In this document: positions 18,384 to 28,894 of the stretch, piece after piece | Numbering within the stretch: position 1 is the first letter of the stretch | Layout: each line of letters begins with the position of its first letter | The notes under the pieces: model-generated | The model's input: the letters and a program-made list of their open reading frames with translations, nothing else | Databases searched by the model: none | What the model was told of the DNA's origin: nothing | From: Mesorhizobium sp. 1M-11 | GTDB taxonomy: Bacteria; Pseudomonadota; Alphaproteobacteria; Rhizobiales; Rhizobiaceae | Reading direction: 5' to 3' | NCBI RefSeq assembly: GCF_001303895.1 | Contig: NZ_LJSD01000001.1 | Span: 124,001 to 188,000 of the forward strand | DNA: 64,000 nucleotides | Position numbers and translations under genes: made by a program

Positions 18384-18534
18384 CATAACCGAGAGGATGG
18401 GGTAAAGACCTATTCTCCTGCGCGGTCAAAGTCTTGGGAGGATGCGATCTAGGCGCGGTAACTCGCAGCCGCCGGAAACGGAAAGCAGATCGGACGCGTT
18501 TAAATTGCAAGGCTTCGTGCCTTGCATTTTTTTT
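18384..18534 (+). ncRNA. Candidate trans-acting small RNA (~150 nt)
   Basis: A non-coding stretch lies between a promoter-like sequence and a textbook terminator. It contains a predicted stem in which ATTCTCCT pairs with GGGAGGAT, placing a CTCC motif (complementary to ribosome-binding sites) in a structured region, as in several rhizobial sRNAs. The 5' end is approximate. I cannot assign it to a named family; 6S RNA and SRP RNA were considered and not supported. Confidence 0.5.
18506..18534 (+). terminator. Strong rho-independent terminator
   Basis: A perfect 8-bp stem (TGCAAGGC with GCCTTGCA) around the loop TTCGT is followed by eight T residues. The orientation is plus, so it cannot serve proS or the DUF1467 gene, which are both on the minus strand. 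It must end a plus-strand transcript. Confidence 0.85.
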
Positions 18535-18861
18535 GAGCAATCAGTGAATTGCTGTTCTCTATTGAAGTGAACGATAAAGCCGGCTCACGAACTGAATTCA
18601 ATTTTGCCGGCGGAAAAACCCGAGTTTTCCTTCCAATTTTTCTCAGCTTTTTTCATCGATTTAGACGACATTGCCGTTCGTATGCCGGGCAGCTCTCCCG
18701 ACGGCAACGACGTCACGCAACCGTCACAACATTGTCATTCCGACTGCCTGGGTCTCTGCCCACGCGACCGCGACGACCGTCAAAAAATTATTGGCGGAGA
18801 TTCCATATTGCACTGCAACAAGAAGAAAACCCTCACGGCACCTGAAGACAGTGACGCGGCT
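18535..18861. other. Intergenic region, sRNA terminator to DUF1467 gene
   Basis: About 330 bases, locally less GC-rich than its surroundings. Open frames here lack ribosome-binding sites and have poor protein composition. I see nothing else definite. Confidence 0.4.
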
Positions 18862-19155
18862 TCAGTCGAATTTCGGAAGGATCTGCGGAATGTCATCCAC
18901 GGTCCAGCCAAGCCCTTGGGTGACGCCATAGTAGACGCCGAGCACGATGAAGGCCCAGATCGAGGTCCAGATGATGATGTAGAGGAAGCGCGGCTTTTTC
19001 GGCGCGCTGGCATTGGTGCCCAGCAACACCTCGCTCTGTTCGTCTTGCCTGCGGAAGCTGAACGGCAGGATCGCGAACAGTGTGATCCACCAGACCACGA
19101 AGTAGACCGCGAGCATGGAGATCCAGTCCCAGGGGGTGATGGTTCCTCCGGTCAT
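18862..19155 (-). CDS. DUF1467 family membrane protein
   Basis: The 97-aa protein has two membrane helices (WISMLAVYFVVWWITLFAIL near the start and FLYIIIWTSIWAFIVLGVYY in the second half) joined by a charged loop with the family-typical LPFSFRRQDE. Its function is unknown. It overlaps the stop of mce by 4 nt and is probably translated by coupling at the end of the rnj-mce run. Confidence 0.88.
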   Translation of the reverse strand: MTGGTITPWDWISMLAVYFVVWWITLFAILPFSFRRQDEQSEVLLGTNASAPKKPRFLYIIIWTSIWAFIVLGVYYGVTQGLGWTVDDIPQILPKFD

Positions 19156-19556
19156 GCCTGCTCAAGCTCCACCAGCGTGCCGGCAAAGTCCTTCGGGTGC
19201 AGGAACAGCACCGGCTTGCCATGCGCGCCGATCTTCGGGTTGCCGTCGCCCAGCACGCGCGCGCCACCCGCCTTCAGCCGATCGCGGGCGGCGAGAATAT
19301 CGTCCACTTCGTAGCAGACATGGTGCATGCCGCCGGACGGACTCTTTTCCAGGAAGGCAGCGATCGGCGAATTCTCGCCCAGCGGCTCCAGCAACTCGAC
19401 TTTGGTGTTGCCGAGATCGATGAACACCACGGTCACGCCGTGCTCCGGCAGTGCCTGCGGCATGGTTACCCTCGCACCCAGCGTATCGCGATAGACGGCG
19501 CTGGCTGCGGCCAGATCCGGTACGGCAATCGCGACATGGTTCAATCGTCCGAGCAT
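19152..19556 (-). CDS. mce: Methylmalonyl-CoA epimerase
   Basis: The 134-aa vicinal-oxygen-chelate protein interconverts (R)- and (S)-methylmalonyl-CoA in propionyl-CoA catabolism, upstream of the B12-dependent mutase. Metal ligands appear in LNHVAIAV near the start, [12 protein letters not shown] in the middle and TLVELEQ at the end. The ATG at 19556 has GGAG a few bases upstream. An upstream extension would translate the heptad repeat into a spurious repetitive peptide and is rejected. Confidence 0.93.
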   Translation of the reverse strand: MLGRLNHVAIAVPDLAAASAVYRDTLGARVTMPQALPEHGVTVVFIDLGNTKVELLEPLGENSPIAAFLEKSPSGGMHHVCYEVDDILAARDRLKAGGARVLGDGNPKIGAHGKPVLFLHPKDFAGTLVELEQA

Positions 19557-19564
19557 GAAAACTC

Positions 19565-19630
19565 CAGTCGGCAGTCGGCAGTCGGCAGTCGGCAGTCGGC
19601 AGTCGGCAGTCGGCAGTCGGCAGTCGGCAG
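19565..19630. repeat. Heptanucleotide tandem array (CAGTCGG)n
   Basis: Nine perfect copies of CAGTCGG plus a partial copy (CAG) lie immediately upstream of the mce start, reaching close to its ribosome-binding site. Perfect identity between units suggests ongoing slippage. Copy-number change would alter the spacing upstream of mce without changing its reading frame. Confidence 0.95.
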
Positions 19631-19671
19631 TGAATGCAATTTCCCGGCTCAGCAAGCAACCCTCAGGATCG

Positions 19672-19742
19672 ATTGCCTATTGCCTATTGCCTATTGCCTA
19701 TTGCCTATTGCCTATTGCCTATTGCCTATTGCCTATTGCCTA
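19672..19742. repeat. Heptanucleotide tandem array (ATTGCCT)n
   Basis: Ten perfect copies of ATTGCCT plus one base lie just after the rnj stop codon. The unit is related to the reverse complement of the neighbouring array (GGCAATA against GGCAGTC), so the two arrays face each other and can pair as a long imperfect hairpin. Confidence 0.95.
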
Positions 19743-19750
19743 CTCCCTTT

Positions 19751-21421
19751 TCACCTCGTCACAAACACCGTCACCAGCGGCTTCTTGCCCCAGGTCTCGT
19801 TGGCGGCGGCGCGTACGGCGCGGCGAACGGATTCCTGGACCAGATCGAGGTCTTTCCGGCGCTGGCGGGGAATGGAGTCTACCGCACCAACGGCCGCGTC
19901 GAGCATGATGTCTTCCAGAAGCTCGCCCGCGGCGTCGGCCTCGGCCACGCCAATGGCGACGAGGTCGGGGTCGCCGGCGAGTTCATACTTGTCGTCCAGC
20001 ACGACATTGACCGCGACATGGCCGGCAAAAGACAGCTTGCGCCGCTCGCGGATGCCCATCGCCTCGTCGGTGCCGACCAGCTTGCCGTCCTTGTAGACGC
20101 GGCCATACGGCACCTGGTCGACGACTTCGGCAGCGCCTGGGTAAAGTCTCAGCATATCGCCGTCGCGCACCTGCGCGACCTGGCGGATGCCCGACATCGA
20201 CATCAGCGATCCCTGCGCCACCAGGTGCGCGGCCTCGCCATGCACCGGCACGCCGATCTCAGGCCGCACCCATTCATACATGCGCTTCAATTCACTGCGG
20301 CGCGGATGGCCCGATACATGCACCAGCGCATCACCGTCCTCGATGATCTTCATGCCGAGATCGATCAAGCGGTTCTTGATCTCCAGGATCGCTTTCTCGT
20401 TGCCGGGAATGGTGCGGGACGAGAAGATCACGGTGTCACCGGCTGTCAGTGCGACCGATTTCATCTCGTCGCGCGCCAGCTTGGCGAGAGCCGCCAGCGG
20501 CTCGCCCTGGCTGCCGGTGCAGATGATGACGAGGTTCTCGCGCGGGATAAAGCCGTAATCCTCCTCCGCGATGAACTCCGGCAGCCCGTCCATGTAACCG
20601 AGTTCACCGGACACATCGATGACGCGCTTCAGCGACCGGCCGAGTACCAGCACCTGGCGGCCAGCATCACGCGCGGCCCGCGCAATCGCCACCACACGTC
20701 CGACATTGGACGAGAAGGTCGAGATGGCGACACGGCCTTTCGCGTCCTCGATCAGCTTTTTCAGGCTTTCGCCCACCTCCTGCTCGGAAGGCGAATCCCC
20801 TTCCCTAAGCGCATTGGTGGAATCGCACACCAGCGCCAGCACACCCTTGTCGCCGTAGGCGCGGAAACGCGCTTCGTCGGTCTTCGGACCGATCGACGGC
20901 GCCGGATCGATCTTCCAATCACCTGTATGGATCACCGTGCCGACCGGCGTCGTGATCGCCAGCGACATCGGCTCGGGGATGGAATGCGCAACCGGGATCG
21001 CCTCGATCTCGAACGGACCCACAGTGAATTTCTCGCCGGCACGGTAGATCGTCACCGGAATCTTCGGTGCATTCGCCTCGCCCTGACGCTTGGCTTCGAG
21101 AAGACCGGCACCGAACGGCGTCATCCAGACCGGCGCCTTCAGCTTCGGCCAGATGTCATGCAGCGCGCCATAGTGATCCTCATGCGCATGGGTGATGACG
21201 ATGCCACGCAGGTTGGCGAGCTTGTCTTCAATGAAACGCGTGTCGGGAAGGATCAGGTCGACGCCCGGATGAGCGGGATCCGGAAAAGTCACGCCGACAT
21301 CGATCACGATCCATTCGCGGTTGTTCGCTGGACCATAGCCATAGAGGGCGAAGTTCATGCCGATTTCGCCGACGCCGCCCAGCGGCACGAACACGAGTTC
21401 GGCGTTATCCGCTTTCGCCAT
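19751..21421 (-). CDS. rnj: Ribonuclease J
   Basis: The 556-aa metallo-beta-lactamase/beta-CASP enzyme degrades and matures RNA as a 5'-3' exonuclease and endonuclease. The zinc-binding [10 protein letters not shown] motif, TGDWKIDP, the beta-CASP region ([20 protein letters not shown]) and [11 protein letters not shown] are present. The start at 21421 gives the usual N-terminus [20 protein letters not shown]; the upstream in-frame extension covers a palindromic repeat and is not credible. Confidence 0.96.
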   Translation of the reverse strand: MAKADNAELVFVPLGGVGEIGMNFALYGYGPANNREWIVIDVGVTFPDPAHPGVDLILPDTRFIEDKLANLRGIVITHAHEDHYGALHDIWPKLKAPVWMTPFGAGLLEAKRQGEANAPKIPVTIYRAGEKFTVGPFEIEAIPVAHSIPEPMSLAITTPVGTVIHTGDWKIDPAPSIGPKTDEARFRAYGDKGVLALVCDSTNALREGDSPSEQEVGESLKKLIEDAKGRVAISTFSSNVGRVVAIARAARDAGRQVLVLGRSLKRVIDVSGELGYMDGLPEFIAEEDYGFIPRENLVIICTGSQGEPLAALAKLARDEMKSVALTAGDTVIFSSRTIPGNEKAILEIKNRLIDLGMKIIEDGDALVHVSGHPRRSELKRMYEWVRPEIGVPVHGEAAHLVAQGSLMSMSGIRQVAQVRDGDMLRLYPGAAEVVDQVPYGRVYKDGKLVGTDEAMGIRERRKLSFAGHVAVNVVLDDKYELAGDPDLVAIGVAEADAAGELLEDIMLDAAVGAVDSIPRQRRKDLDLVQESVRRAVRAAANETWGKKPLVTVFVTR

Positions 21422-21475
21422 CCAGTCTCTCCTTTTATTCCACGATGGGCGCGAATGGCGCCGTGGAAACCTAGA

Positions 21476-21519
21476 GCATGCCCCCGAAAAGTTGCAGACT
21501 TTTCGGAAAAGGATCATGC
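21476..21519. repeat. Intergenic palindromic repeat element
   Basis: A palindrome CCGAAAAGT-TGCAG-ACTTTTCGG (21484-21506) is nested between GCATG and CATGC. This is the form of a short dispersed repeat common in Rhizobiales intergenic DNA. It lies about 55 bp upstream of the rnj start and could fold in the rnj leader RNA. Confidence 0.7.
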
Positions 21520-21568
21520 GGTAAAACAAATAGATAGAGCGAATTGCCGATCAAGGCAGTCCGCTCTA
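21520..21568 (-). terminator. Candidate terminator after birA
   Basis: On the minus strand a hairpin (TAGAGCG with CGCTCTA, and TGCC with GGCA, 6-nt loop, one mismatch) begins at the birA stop codon. It is followed by the T-rich ATCTATTTGTTTT. It would end the nuo-birA transcript before rnj. Confidence 0.6.
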
Positions 21569-22393
21569 TTGCGCTCCGGCCGAAGCCACCGCGCCGAAAT
21601 GCACGTCGCCGGCGGCAACCGTTATTAGGCGTCCTCCGCTTTCGCGGATCACAAAACGACAGTCTTCGTCAATGGTCTCGAAGATGCCACGCACGACATC
21701 GCCATCGATCCTGACCGCAACCTCGCCGCCAAGCCCTGCCGCCCGCTCAAGCCAACGCTGGCGGATGGCATTCAGCCCCCGCCCGTCGGCCCACAACCGC
21801 GCGTTTTCACTCCAGGCGTCAGACAGTGCCAGGAACAGCGTCTCGGCGTCGCAGGTTGCGCCAAGCGCCTTCAGCGACGTCGCAGGATAAGGCAGGTCCT
21901 GCGGATGCGCCACGACATTGACGCCGATGCCCACGGCCACGGCAAACCGATTGCCGTCGAGCAGTGTCGATTCCAGCAGGATGCCGGAAAGCTTGGCGCC
22001 CGAAGCCAGCACGTCGTTCGGCCATTTCAACTCGAAACGGTTGCGGCCCGCGGCAGCTCCGTCAAGCGCGACCGCGATACGCCCCCTAGGAACCACCGCG
22101 TCAAGCGCATCGGCCAAGGCCAGCCCTGCAACGAAGCCGAGCGTTGCGGCCATGCGCAGGTCGCCTTCCGTGACCACGAGCAGTGTGGCTGCGAGATTGC
22201 CTTCCGGCGTCGCCCAGACGCGCCCGCGTCGCCCGCGTCCGCTCTCCTGCTTCTTGGATACGACCCAGAGCTTGCCGGGATCGCCGGCGCGGGCATGCTC
22301 CAGCGCCAGCGCGTTGGTAGAGCCGACACTGTCATGCGCTTCGAGACGAAAGCCTTGAGAAGCGGCAGTCGGCGCCAGCGTGAAGCCCATCAA
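21566..22393 (-). CDS. birA: Biotin--[acetyl-CoA-carboxylase] ligase
   Basis: The 275-aa enzyme attaches biotin to carboxylase carrier domains. The biotin/ATP motif [11 protein letters not shown], the core KWPNDVL segment and GIGVNV are visible, with a C-terminal SH3-like tail. There is no N-terminal winged helix, so it should not act as a repressor like E. coli BirA. Its start overlaps the nuoN stop by 4 nt, a linkage usual in this group. Confidence 0.94.
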   Translation of the reverse strand: MMGFTLAPTAASQGFRLEAHDSVGSTNALALEHARAGDPGKLWVVSKKQESGRGRRGRVWATPEGNLAATLLVVTEGDLRMAATLGFVAGLALADALDAVVPRGRIAVALDGAAAGRNRFELKWPNDVLASGAKLSGILLESTLLDGNRFAVAVGIGVNVVAHPQDLPYPATSLKALGATCDAETLFLALSDAWSENARLWADGRGLNAIRQRWLERAAGLGGEVAVRIDGDVVRGIFETIDEDCRFVIRESGGRLITVAAGDVHFGAVASAGAQ

Positions 22394-23826
22394 AAGAACG
22401 TCTTCGCAGCAGCTTGTGCGTAGGTGCTGATAGGGCCGCCGATCAATACGTAGAACAACACGAAGGCACCGGAAATGCCAAGCACCAGGCGCAGCTCGCC
22501 GGCCATGGGCTGGAAGCCGCCGACAGACTCATCGAACCACATGAGCTTGATGATGCGCAGGTAATAGAACGCGCCCACCACCGAAGCCAGAACGCCGATG
22601 ATCGCCAGCGCATAGAGGTTGGCATTGATGGCCGCGAGGAACACGTACCACTTCCCCCAGAAGCCTGCGAGCGGCGGAATGCCGGCCAGCGAGAACATCA
22701 GGATGGTGAGGATGGTGGCCATCACCGGATTAGTGGAGGAGAGCCCGGCCAGATCGCTGATCTTTTCGACATTCTCGTTGTTGCGGCGCATGGCGAGGAT
22801 GAAGGCGAAGGTGCCGAGCGTCATCACCAGGTAGATCAGCATGTAGATGACGACGCCGCGCACGCCGGCCTCGGAATTGGCGGCGAGGCCGACCAGCGCG
22901 TATCCCATGTGACCGATCGAGGAATAGGCCATCAGGCGCTTGATGTTGGTCTGGCCGATGGCAGCGAAGGCACCAAGCGCCATCGACGCGATCGAGATGA
23001 AGACGATGATCTGCTGCCAATCCTTGGCGATCGGCTCGAAGGCCCCCATCGTCACACGCACGATGAGCGCCATCGCCGCCATCTTCGGCGCAGCGGCCAG
23101 GAAGGCCGTGATCGGGGTCGGAGCGCCTTCATAGACGTCGGGCGTCCACATGTGGAACGGCACCGCGGAGATCTTGAAGGCAAGACCGGCCAGCACGAAG
23201 ACCAGGCCGAACACGAGGCCGAGCTGGCGCTCGCCCTGTCCCAATGCCGAAGCGATCGCTTCGAAAGAGACATTGCCGGTGTAGCCGTAGACCAGGCTGA
23301 TGCCGTAAAGAAGCATGCCTGACGACAGCGCGCCGAGCACGAAGTATTTCAGCCCGGCTTCCGTGGAGCGGACATTGTCGCGATTGATGGCAGCCAGCAC
23401 ATAGATCGCCAGCGACTGCAGCTCGAGGCCGAGATAGAGCGCGATCATGCCGTGCGCCGAGATCATCAGCATCATGCCGAGCGTGCAAAGCAGGATGAGC
23501 ACCGGATATTCGAACTTGTCGAAACGTTCGGCCTTGGCGAACCGCACCGACATGATCAGCGTGACCGCTGAACCGATCAGCGACAGAAGCTTCATGAATC
23601 GGGCGAAGGCATCCTGCACGAAGGCACCGCCAAAGGCATTGCCCTCGCCTGAGACGAACAGCATCCAGCCGCCGGCGACGATCAGGATCGCAACCGCAAG
23701 CCCGGTGATTGCCCCGCTCGAAGCTTCGCGCGAATAGGCGCCAACCATCAGCAGGACCAGCGCGCCGATGGCGATGATCAGCTCCGGCGTCGTGAGCGAA
23801 AGGCTGGAGATAAGATCCGTGGTCAT
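22390..23826 (-). CDS. nuoN: NADH-quinone oxidoreductase subunit N
   Basis: The 478-aa antiporter-like membrane subunit of complex I has about 14 hydrophobic helices. Conserved segments include [16 protein letters not shown] and [16 protein letters not shown] with the key Lys/His residues of the proton channel. It is the last nuo gene, 10 bp after nuoM. Confidence 0.97.
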   Translation of the reverse strand: MTTDLISSLSLTTPELIIAIGALVLLMVGAYSREASSGAITGLAVAILIVAGGWMLFVSGEGNAFGGAFVQDAFARFMKLLSLIGSAVTLIMSVRFAKAERFDKFEYPVLILLCTLGMMLMISAHGMIALYLGLELQSLAIYVLAAINRDNVRSTEAGLKYFVLGALSSGMLLYGISLVYGYTGNVSFEAIASALGQGERQLGLVFGLVFVLAGLAFKISAVPFHMWTPDVYEGAPTPITAFLAAAPKMAAMALIVRVTMGAFEPIAKDWQQIIVFISIASMALGAFAAIGQTNIKRLMAYSSIGHMGYALVGLAANSEAGVRGVVIYMLIYLVMTLGTFAFILAMRRNNENVEKISDLAGLSSTNPVMATILTILMFSLAGIPPLAGFWGKWYVFLAAINANLYALAIIGVLASVVGAFYYLRIIKLMWFDESVGGFQPMAGELRLVLGISGAFVLFYVLIGGPISTYAQAAAKTFF

Positions 23827-23836
23827 GATGCTCTAC

Positions 23837-25342
23837 TCAGTGCGCCGCCGCGGTCTGCGCGGAGCCGATGGATGCGGTGACGTTGGTGACGAGGGACTTT
23901 ACGGAGGCTGCCGTGGCGTCGAACACCGGCGCCGGATAGACGCCGAAGAAGATGACCAGAACCACCAGCGGGTAGATCACCACCTTCTCGCGTGGCGACA
24001 GGTCCAGCATCCCCTTCAGGCTGTCCTTGGTCAGCGCCCCGAAGATGACGCGGCGATAGAGCCACAGCGCATAGGCCGCCGACAGGATGACGCCGGTGGC
24101 GGCGAAGAACGCCACCCAGGTGTTGACCTTGAAGGCGCCGAGCATGGTCAGGAACTCGCCGACGAAGCCGCTGGTGCCCGGCAGGCCGACATTGGCCATG
24201 GTGAAGATCAGGAACACAGTAGCGTATTTCGGCATGTTGTTGACGAGGCCGCCATAGGCCGCGATCTCGCGGGTGTGCAGGCGGTCGTAGATGACGCCGA
24301 CACAGAGGAACAGCGCACCCGACACCAGGCCGTGGCTGAGCATCTGGAAGATCGCGCCCTGCACGCCTTCTTGGTTGATCGTGAAGATGCCCATGGTGAC
24401 GAAGCCCATATGGGCGACCGACGAATAAGCGATCAGCTTCTTGATGTCCTCCTGCATCAGCGCCACCAGCGAGGTGTAGATGATGGCCACCACCGAAAGC
24501 GTGAACACCATCGGCGCGAAGAATTCGGACGCCAGCGGGAACATCGGCAGCGAGAAGCGCAGGAAACCGTAACCGCCCATCTTCAGAAGGATGCCGGCCA
24601 GAATGACCGAACCGGCCGTCGGCGCCTCGACGTGCGCGTCCGGCAACCAGGTGTGCACCGGCCACATCGGCATCTTCACCGCGAAGGACGCAAAGAAGGC
24701 CAGCCATAGCCATGTCTGCATGTTCGCCGGGAAATTGTGCGTCAGCAGCGTCGGAATATCGGTGGTGCCGGCCTGCCAGAACATCGCCATGATGGCCAGC
24801 AGCATCAGCACGGAACCGAGCAGCGTATAGAGGAAGAACTTGAACGAGGCGTAGACGCGCCGCTTGCCGCCCCACACGCCGATGATGATGAACATCGGGA
24901 TCAGGCCGGCCTCGAAGAAGACGTAGAACAGCACGATGTCGAGCGCGCAGAACACGCCGATCATCAGCGTTTCCAGGATCAGGAACGCGATCATGTATTC
25001 CTTGACGCGCTTCTCCACCGAGCTCCACGATGCCAGGATGCAGAGCGGCATCAGGAAGGTCGTCAGGATGACGAACAGCATCGAGATACCGTCGACGCCC
25101 ATGTGGTAGGAGATGCCGCTGTCCAGCCAGGAGGTCTTCTCCACGAACTGGAAACCGGCGCTGGAATTGTCGAAGTAGATCCAGATCGGCAGCGACACCA
25201 GGAAAGTGATGATGGTCGTCCACAGCGCGATCGCGCGCACGTTACGGCGTCCCGCATCGCTGTCGTCGCGAATGAACAGGATCAGCAGCGCGCCGACGAG
25301 CGGCAGGAATGTGACCGTGGAGAGAATTGGCCAGTCGGTCAT
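23837..25342 (-). CDS. nuoM: NADH-quinone oxidoreductase subunit M
   Basis: The 501-aa antiporter-like subunit of the complex I membrane arm carries conserved [38 protein letters not shown] and [11 protein letters not shown]. Multiple helices span its length. Its start shares one base with the nuoL stop. Confidence 0.97.
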   Translation of the reverse strand: MTDWPILSTVTFLPLVGALLILFIRDDSDAGRRNVRAIALWTTIITFLVSLPIWIYFDNSSAGFQFVEKTSWLDSGISYHMGVDGISMLFVILTTFLMPLCILASWSSVEKRVKEYMIAFLILETLMIGVFCALDIVLFYVFFEAGLIPMFIIIGVWGGKRRVYASFKFFLYTLLGSVLMLLAIMAMFWQAGTTDIPTLLTHNFPANMQTWLWLAFFASFAVKMPMWPVHTWLPDAHVEAPTAGSVILAGILLKMGGYGFLRFSLPMFPLASEFFAPMVFTLSVVAIIYTSLVALMQEDIKKLIAYSSVAHMGFVTMGIFTINQEGVQGAIFQMLSHGLVSGALFLCVGVIYDRLHTREIAAYGGLVNNMPKYATVFLIFTMANVGLPGTSGFVGEFLTMLGAFKVNTWVAFFAATGVILSAAYALWLYRRVIFGALTKDSLKGMLDLSPREKVVIYPLVVLVIFFGVYPAPVFDATAASVKSLVTNVTASIGSAQTAAAH

Positions 25343-27348
25343 CAGAGCATCATCCAGGTGACGAGTGCCGCCACGCCGATCAGCATGGCGAAGGCATAGT
25401 GATAGAGATAGCCGGTCTGCAGCTTGACCACGCGGTTGGTGACATCGACCACCCGGGCCGAGACGCCATCAGGCCCCAGGCCGTCGATGACCGCGCCATC
25501 GCCCTTCTTCCACAGGAAGTAGCCGAGGCGCTTGGCCGGCCGCACGAACAGGAAGTCGTACAGTTCGTCGAAGTACCACTTGTTGAGCAGGAAGGCGTAG
25601 AGGCCGCGATGGCGCTGGGCCAGCGTCACCGGCATCTGCGGCGAGGAGATGTAGAACTTCCACGAAACCAGGAAGCCAACCACCATGGCGACGAACGGCG
25701 ACAGTTTCACCCACATCGGCACGCCGTGCATGTCGTGCAGGATGTGATTGTCCGGCAGCGTGAACAGCGAACCTTTCCAGAATTCGGCATAGGCCTCGCC
25801 GATGAAATAGTCGTGGAACAGGAAGCCAGCGGCAATCGCGCCGGCCGCCAGGATGAACAGCGGTACCAGCATCACCGGCGGCGATTCATGCACATGGTGC
25901 ATCACGTCGTGGCTGGCCCGCGGCTTGCCGTGGAAGGTCATGAAGATGAGGCGCCAGGAATAGAACGAGGTGAAGCAGGCGGCGATGACCAGCAGCGTGA
26001 AGGCGAAGATCGCAACCGCATTGTGGCCAACGAAGGCGCTTTCGATGATGGCATCCTTCGAGAAGAAGCCGGCCGTGCCGATGACGGTCGCCGGGATACC
26101 GACGCCCGTCAGCGCCAGCGTGCCGATCACCATCATCCAGTAGGTGGTGGGGATCAGCTTGCGGATGCCACCCATGTTGCGCATGTCCTGCTCGTCCGAC
26201 ATCGCGTGGATGACCGAGCCGGAGCCCAGGAACAGAAGCGCCTTGAAGAAGGCGTGCGTGAACAGGTGGAAGATCGCCGCGCCATAGGCGCCGACGCCGA
26301 GCGCCACGAACATGTAGCCGAGCTGCGAACAGGTCGAGTAGGCGATCACGCGCTTGATGTCGTTCTGCACCAGGCCGACCGTGGCGGCGAAGAAGGCGGT
26401 GATGGCGCCGATGAAGGTCACTACCGTGAGCGCCGTATGGGACAGTTCGAACAGCGGCGACAGGCGGGCCAGCATGAACACGCCTGCGGTGACCATGGTC
26501 GCGGCATGGATCAGCGCCGAAACCGGTGTCGGGCCTTCCATGGCGTCCGGCAGCCAGGTGTGCAGCGGCACCTGCGCCGACTTGCCCATGGCACCCATGA
26601 ACAGCAGCAGACAGACGACGGTGAGAGCCGCACCCTTGTCCAGCGCATAGCCCAGGAAGGTCAGTACCGTCTCGCCATGCGCGGTCGCGGCGGCGGCAGC
26701 ATCATGGCCGGCCGGCGCGAACGAAGCGGCATTGGCGAAGATCGTCGACAGGTTGACCGAGCCGAACAGCATGTAGACGCCGAAGATGCCCAGCGCGAAA
26801 CCGAAGTCGCCCACGCGGTTGACGACGAACGCCTTGATGGCGGCAGCGTTGGCGGAAGGTTTCTTGTACCAGAAACCGATCAGCAGATAGGACGCCAGGC
26901 CGACACCTTCCCAGCCGAAGAACATCTGGATCAGGTTGTCCGACGTCACCAGCATCAGCATGGCGAAGGTGAACAGAGACAGATACGCAAAGAAGCGTGG
27001 CCGGTTCGGATCGTGGTGCATGTAGCCGATCGAGTAGATATGCACCAAGGCCGAGACGGTGTTGACCACCACCAGCATGACGACGGTCAGCGTGTCGATA
27101 CGCAACGCCCATGCGGCGTCGACCGCACCCGACTGGATCCAGCGCAATACTGGCACGGTGAAGGCTTCGCCGGAACCCAGCGCGACCGTGAAGAAGGCCA
27201 CCCAGGACAGTGCCGCAGCGATCACCAGGAAACCCGAGGTGATGTATTCCGATGCCTTGGCGCCCAGCGAATTGCCGAACAGCCCGACGATCAGGAAGCC
27301 GATGAGAGGAAGAAAGACGATTGCCTGATACATGATAGCTTCGCTCAA
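25342..27348 (-). CDS. nuoL: NADH-quinone oxidoreductase subunit L
   Basis: The 668-aa largest antiporter-like subunit has [38 protein letters not shown] and a C-terminal extension that should form the long lateral helix and the anchoring helix. Its length is typical. The ATG overlaps the nuoK stop by 4 nt. Confidence 0.97.
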   Translation of the reverse strand: MSEAIMYQAIVFLPLIGFLIVGLFGNSLGAKASEYITSGFLVIAAALSWVAFFTVALGSGEAFTVPVLRWIQSGAVDAAWALRIDTLTVVMLVVVNTVSALVHIYSIGYMHHDPNRPRFFAYLSLFTFAMLMLVTSDNLIQMFFGWEGVGLASYLLIGFWYKKPSANAAAIKAFVVNRVGDFGFALGIFGVYMLFGSVNLSTIFANAASFAPAGHDAAAAATAHGETVLTFLGYALDKGAALTVVCLLLFMGAMGKSAQVPLHTWLPDAMEGPTPVSALIHAATMVTAGVFMLARLSPLFELSHTALTVVTFIGAITAFFAATVGLVQNDIKRVIAYSTCSQLGYMFVALGVGAYGAAIFHLFTHAFFKALLFLGSGSVIHAMSDEQDMRNMGGIRKLIPTTYWMMVIGTLALTGVGIPATVIGTAGFFSKDAIIESAFVGHNAVAIFAFTLLVIAACFTSFYSWRLIFMTFHGKPRASHDVMHHVHESPPVMLVPLFILAAGAIAAGFLFHDYFIGEAYAEFWKGSLFTLPDNHILHDMHGVPMWVKLSPFVAMVVGFLVSWKFYISSPQMPVTLAQRHRGLYAFLLNKWYFDELYDFLFVRPAKRLGYFLWKKGDGAVIDGLGPDGVSARVVDVTNRVVKLQTGYLYHYAFAMLIGVAALVTWMML

Positions 27349-27653
27349 CCCTTCATCATGTTCACGTCTTCGACCGCGATCGAACCGCGGTTGCGGAAGA
27401 AGACGACCAGGATGGCAAGACCGATCGCCGCTTCAGCCGCCGCCACCGTCAACACGAACAGCGCGAAGACCTGGCCGACGAGATCACCCAGCGCCGCCGA
27501 GAAGGCGACGAAATTGATGTTCACCGCAAGCAGGATCAGTTCCACCGACATCAGGATGACGATGACGTTCTTGCGGTTCAAAAAGATGCCGAACACGCCG
27601 AGCGTGAACAGGATCGCCGAGAGCGTGAGGTAATGTGCGATGCCGACGGTCAT
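27345..27653 (-). CDS. nuoK: NADH-quinone oxidoreductase subunit K
   Basis: The 102-aa subunit has three helices with conserved glutamates in [20 protein letters not shown] and in [14 protein letters not shown]. It lies one base after nuoJ and overlaps nuoL. Confidence 0.97.
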   Translation of the reverse strand: MTVGIAHYLTLSAILFTLGVFGIFLNRKNVIVILMSVELILLAVNINFVAFSAALGDLVGQVFALFVLTVAAAEAAIGLAILVVFFRNRGSIAVEDVNMMKG

Positions 27654-27654
27654 C

Positions 27655-28275
27655 TCAGATGCCCTTCCCCGTCTCGACTTTCTTGATTTCGATGGCTGTC
27701 GCCGGCGTGCGGCCGACCTGCTCGGCGATCGACTGTCGCTTAACGCCCGGCTTGTGGCGCAGCGTCAGCACGATCGCGCCGATCATGGCGACCAGAAGCA
27801 CCAGGCCGGCGATCTGGAAGTAATAAAGGTAGTCCGTATAGAGGATGTCGCCGAGCGCCGCCGTATTGGTGCGGGTCGCGATGTCGGGCGTCTTCTGCGC
27901 CACCGTCGAGGCGAGCTGCGGCGCGAAGGTGTAGCCTCCCAGCACAATGATCAGCTCGGCCGCCAGGATCAGCCCCACCAGCGCGCCGATCGGTGCATAT
28001 TGCAAGGCGCCGCTCTTCAGTTCCGCGAAGTCGACATCCAGCATCATGACCACGAACAGGAACAGGACCATGACCGCGCCGACGTAGACGACAAGCAGGA
28101 TCATCGCCAGGAACTCGGCACCGGTGAGCAGGAACAGACCAGCCGCGTTAAAGAAGGTCAGGATCAGGTACAGCACCGAATGCACGGGGTTGCGCGACGA
28201 GATGACCATGAAGGCCGACGCCACCGCGATAAAGGCGAAGAGGTAGAAGAAGGCCGCCTCTAGTCCGTTCAGCAT
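27655..28275 (-). CDS. nuoJ: NADH-quinone oxidoreductase subunit J
   Basis: The 206-aa five-helix subunit contains [20 protein letters not shown] and [20 protein letters not shown], including the conserved Tyr-Val-Gly-Ala region at the pi-bulge helix. The start at 28275 gives [13 protein letters not shown]; the longer frame upstream is unsupported. A 127-bp gap of non-coding sequence separates it from nuoI. Confidence 0.95.
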   Translation of the reverse strand: MLNGLEAAFFYLFAFIAVASAFMVISSRNPVHSVLYLILTFFNAAGLFLLTGAEFLAMILLVVYVGAVMVLFLFVVMMLDVDFAELKSGALQYAPIGALVGLILAAELIIVLGGYTFAPQLASTVAQKTPDIATRTNTAALGDILYTDYLYYFQIAGLVLLVAMIGAIVLTLRHKPGVKRQSIAEQVGRTPATAIEIKKVETGKGI

Positions 28276-28402
28276 AGGGGTTCCCCTAGGTTCCTGTTGG
28301 GCCTGGCTGGCGCCCTGCCCCACTCTCGGCCTCGCCCCGCCTCCGGTTGCGAAACCGCGTTGTCCTTAGACGAGCCGTTGCGGCGCGTCCACTTTTCAAA
28401 AC

Positions 28403-28894
28403 TCACCGATACGGCGCATCCAAAGCGATGTTGCGCGCGAGCTCGCGCTCCCACCGGTCGCCGTTGGCCAGCAACTTGTCCTTGTCGTAAAAGAGCTCTT
28501 CGCGCGTTTCCGTCGCGAATTCGAAATTCGGCCCCTCCACGATGGCGTCCACCGGGCAGGCTTCCTGGCAGAAGCCGCAATAGATGCACTTCACCATGTC
28601 GATGTCGTAGCGCACGGTGCGGCGGGTGCCGTCGTTGCGACGTGGACCGGCCTCGATGGTAATGGCCTGCGCGGGGCAGATCGCCTCGCACAGCTTGCAG
28701 GCGATGCAGCGTTCCTCGCCGTTGGGATAACGGCGCAACGCGTGTTCGCCACGGAAGCGAGGGCTGATCGGCCCCTTCTCGTGCGGATAGTTGATCGTTT
28801 CCTTCGGCGCCACGAACTGCCGCATCGACAGGAAGAAAGCGCCGACGAAGTCCTTCAGCAGCAACGCCTTGGCGGCTTGAGTGAGAGCACCCAT
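28403..28894 (-). CDS. nuoI: NADH-quinone oxidoreductase subunit I
   Basis: The 163-aa peripheral subunit binds two 4Fe-4S clusters (N6a/N6b) through [14 protein letters not shown] and [14 protein letters not shown]. Three in-frame ATG codons sit at 28903, 28897 and 28894; the last was chosen because it overlaps the nuoH stop (TGATG) and gives the standard length. Confidence 0.95.
   Translation of the reverse strand: MGALTQAAKALLLKDFVGAFFLSMRQFVAPKETINYPHEKGPISPRFRGEHALRRYPNGEERCIACKLCEAICPAQAITIEAGPRRNDGTRRTVRYDIDMVKCIYCGFCQEACPVDAIVEGPNFEFATETREELFYDKDKLLANGDRWERELARNIALDAPYR

Noticed and set aside
18384..18534. Assignment of the candidate RNA as 6S RNA or SRP RNA
   Set aside because: It lacks the long closing stem with central bubble of 6S RNA and the conserved tetraloop and bulge of SRP RNA.
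19565..19742. Possible CRISPR array
   Set aside because: The 7-bp units have no spacers between them and there are no cas genes.
19557..19750. Repetitive peptides of the type ADCRLPT and AYCLLPI encoded by the heptad arrays
   Set aside because: They arise from translating 7-bp repeats in several frames; no start signal supports them, and mce has its own start at 19556.
25327..27633. A 768-codon plus-strand frame opposite nuoL and nuoK
   Set aside because: Same reasoning: complementary to conserved membrane subunits, with low-complexity charged composition.
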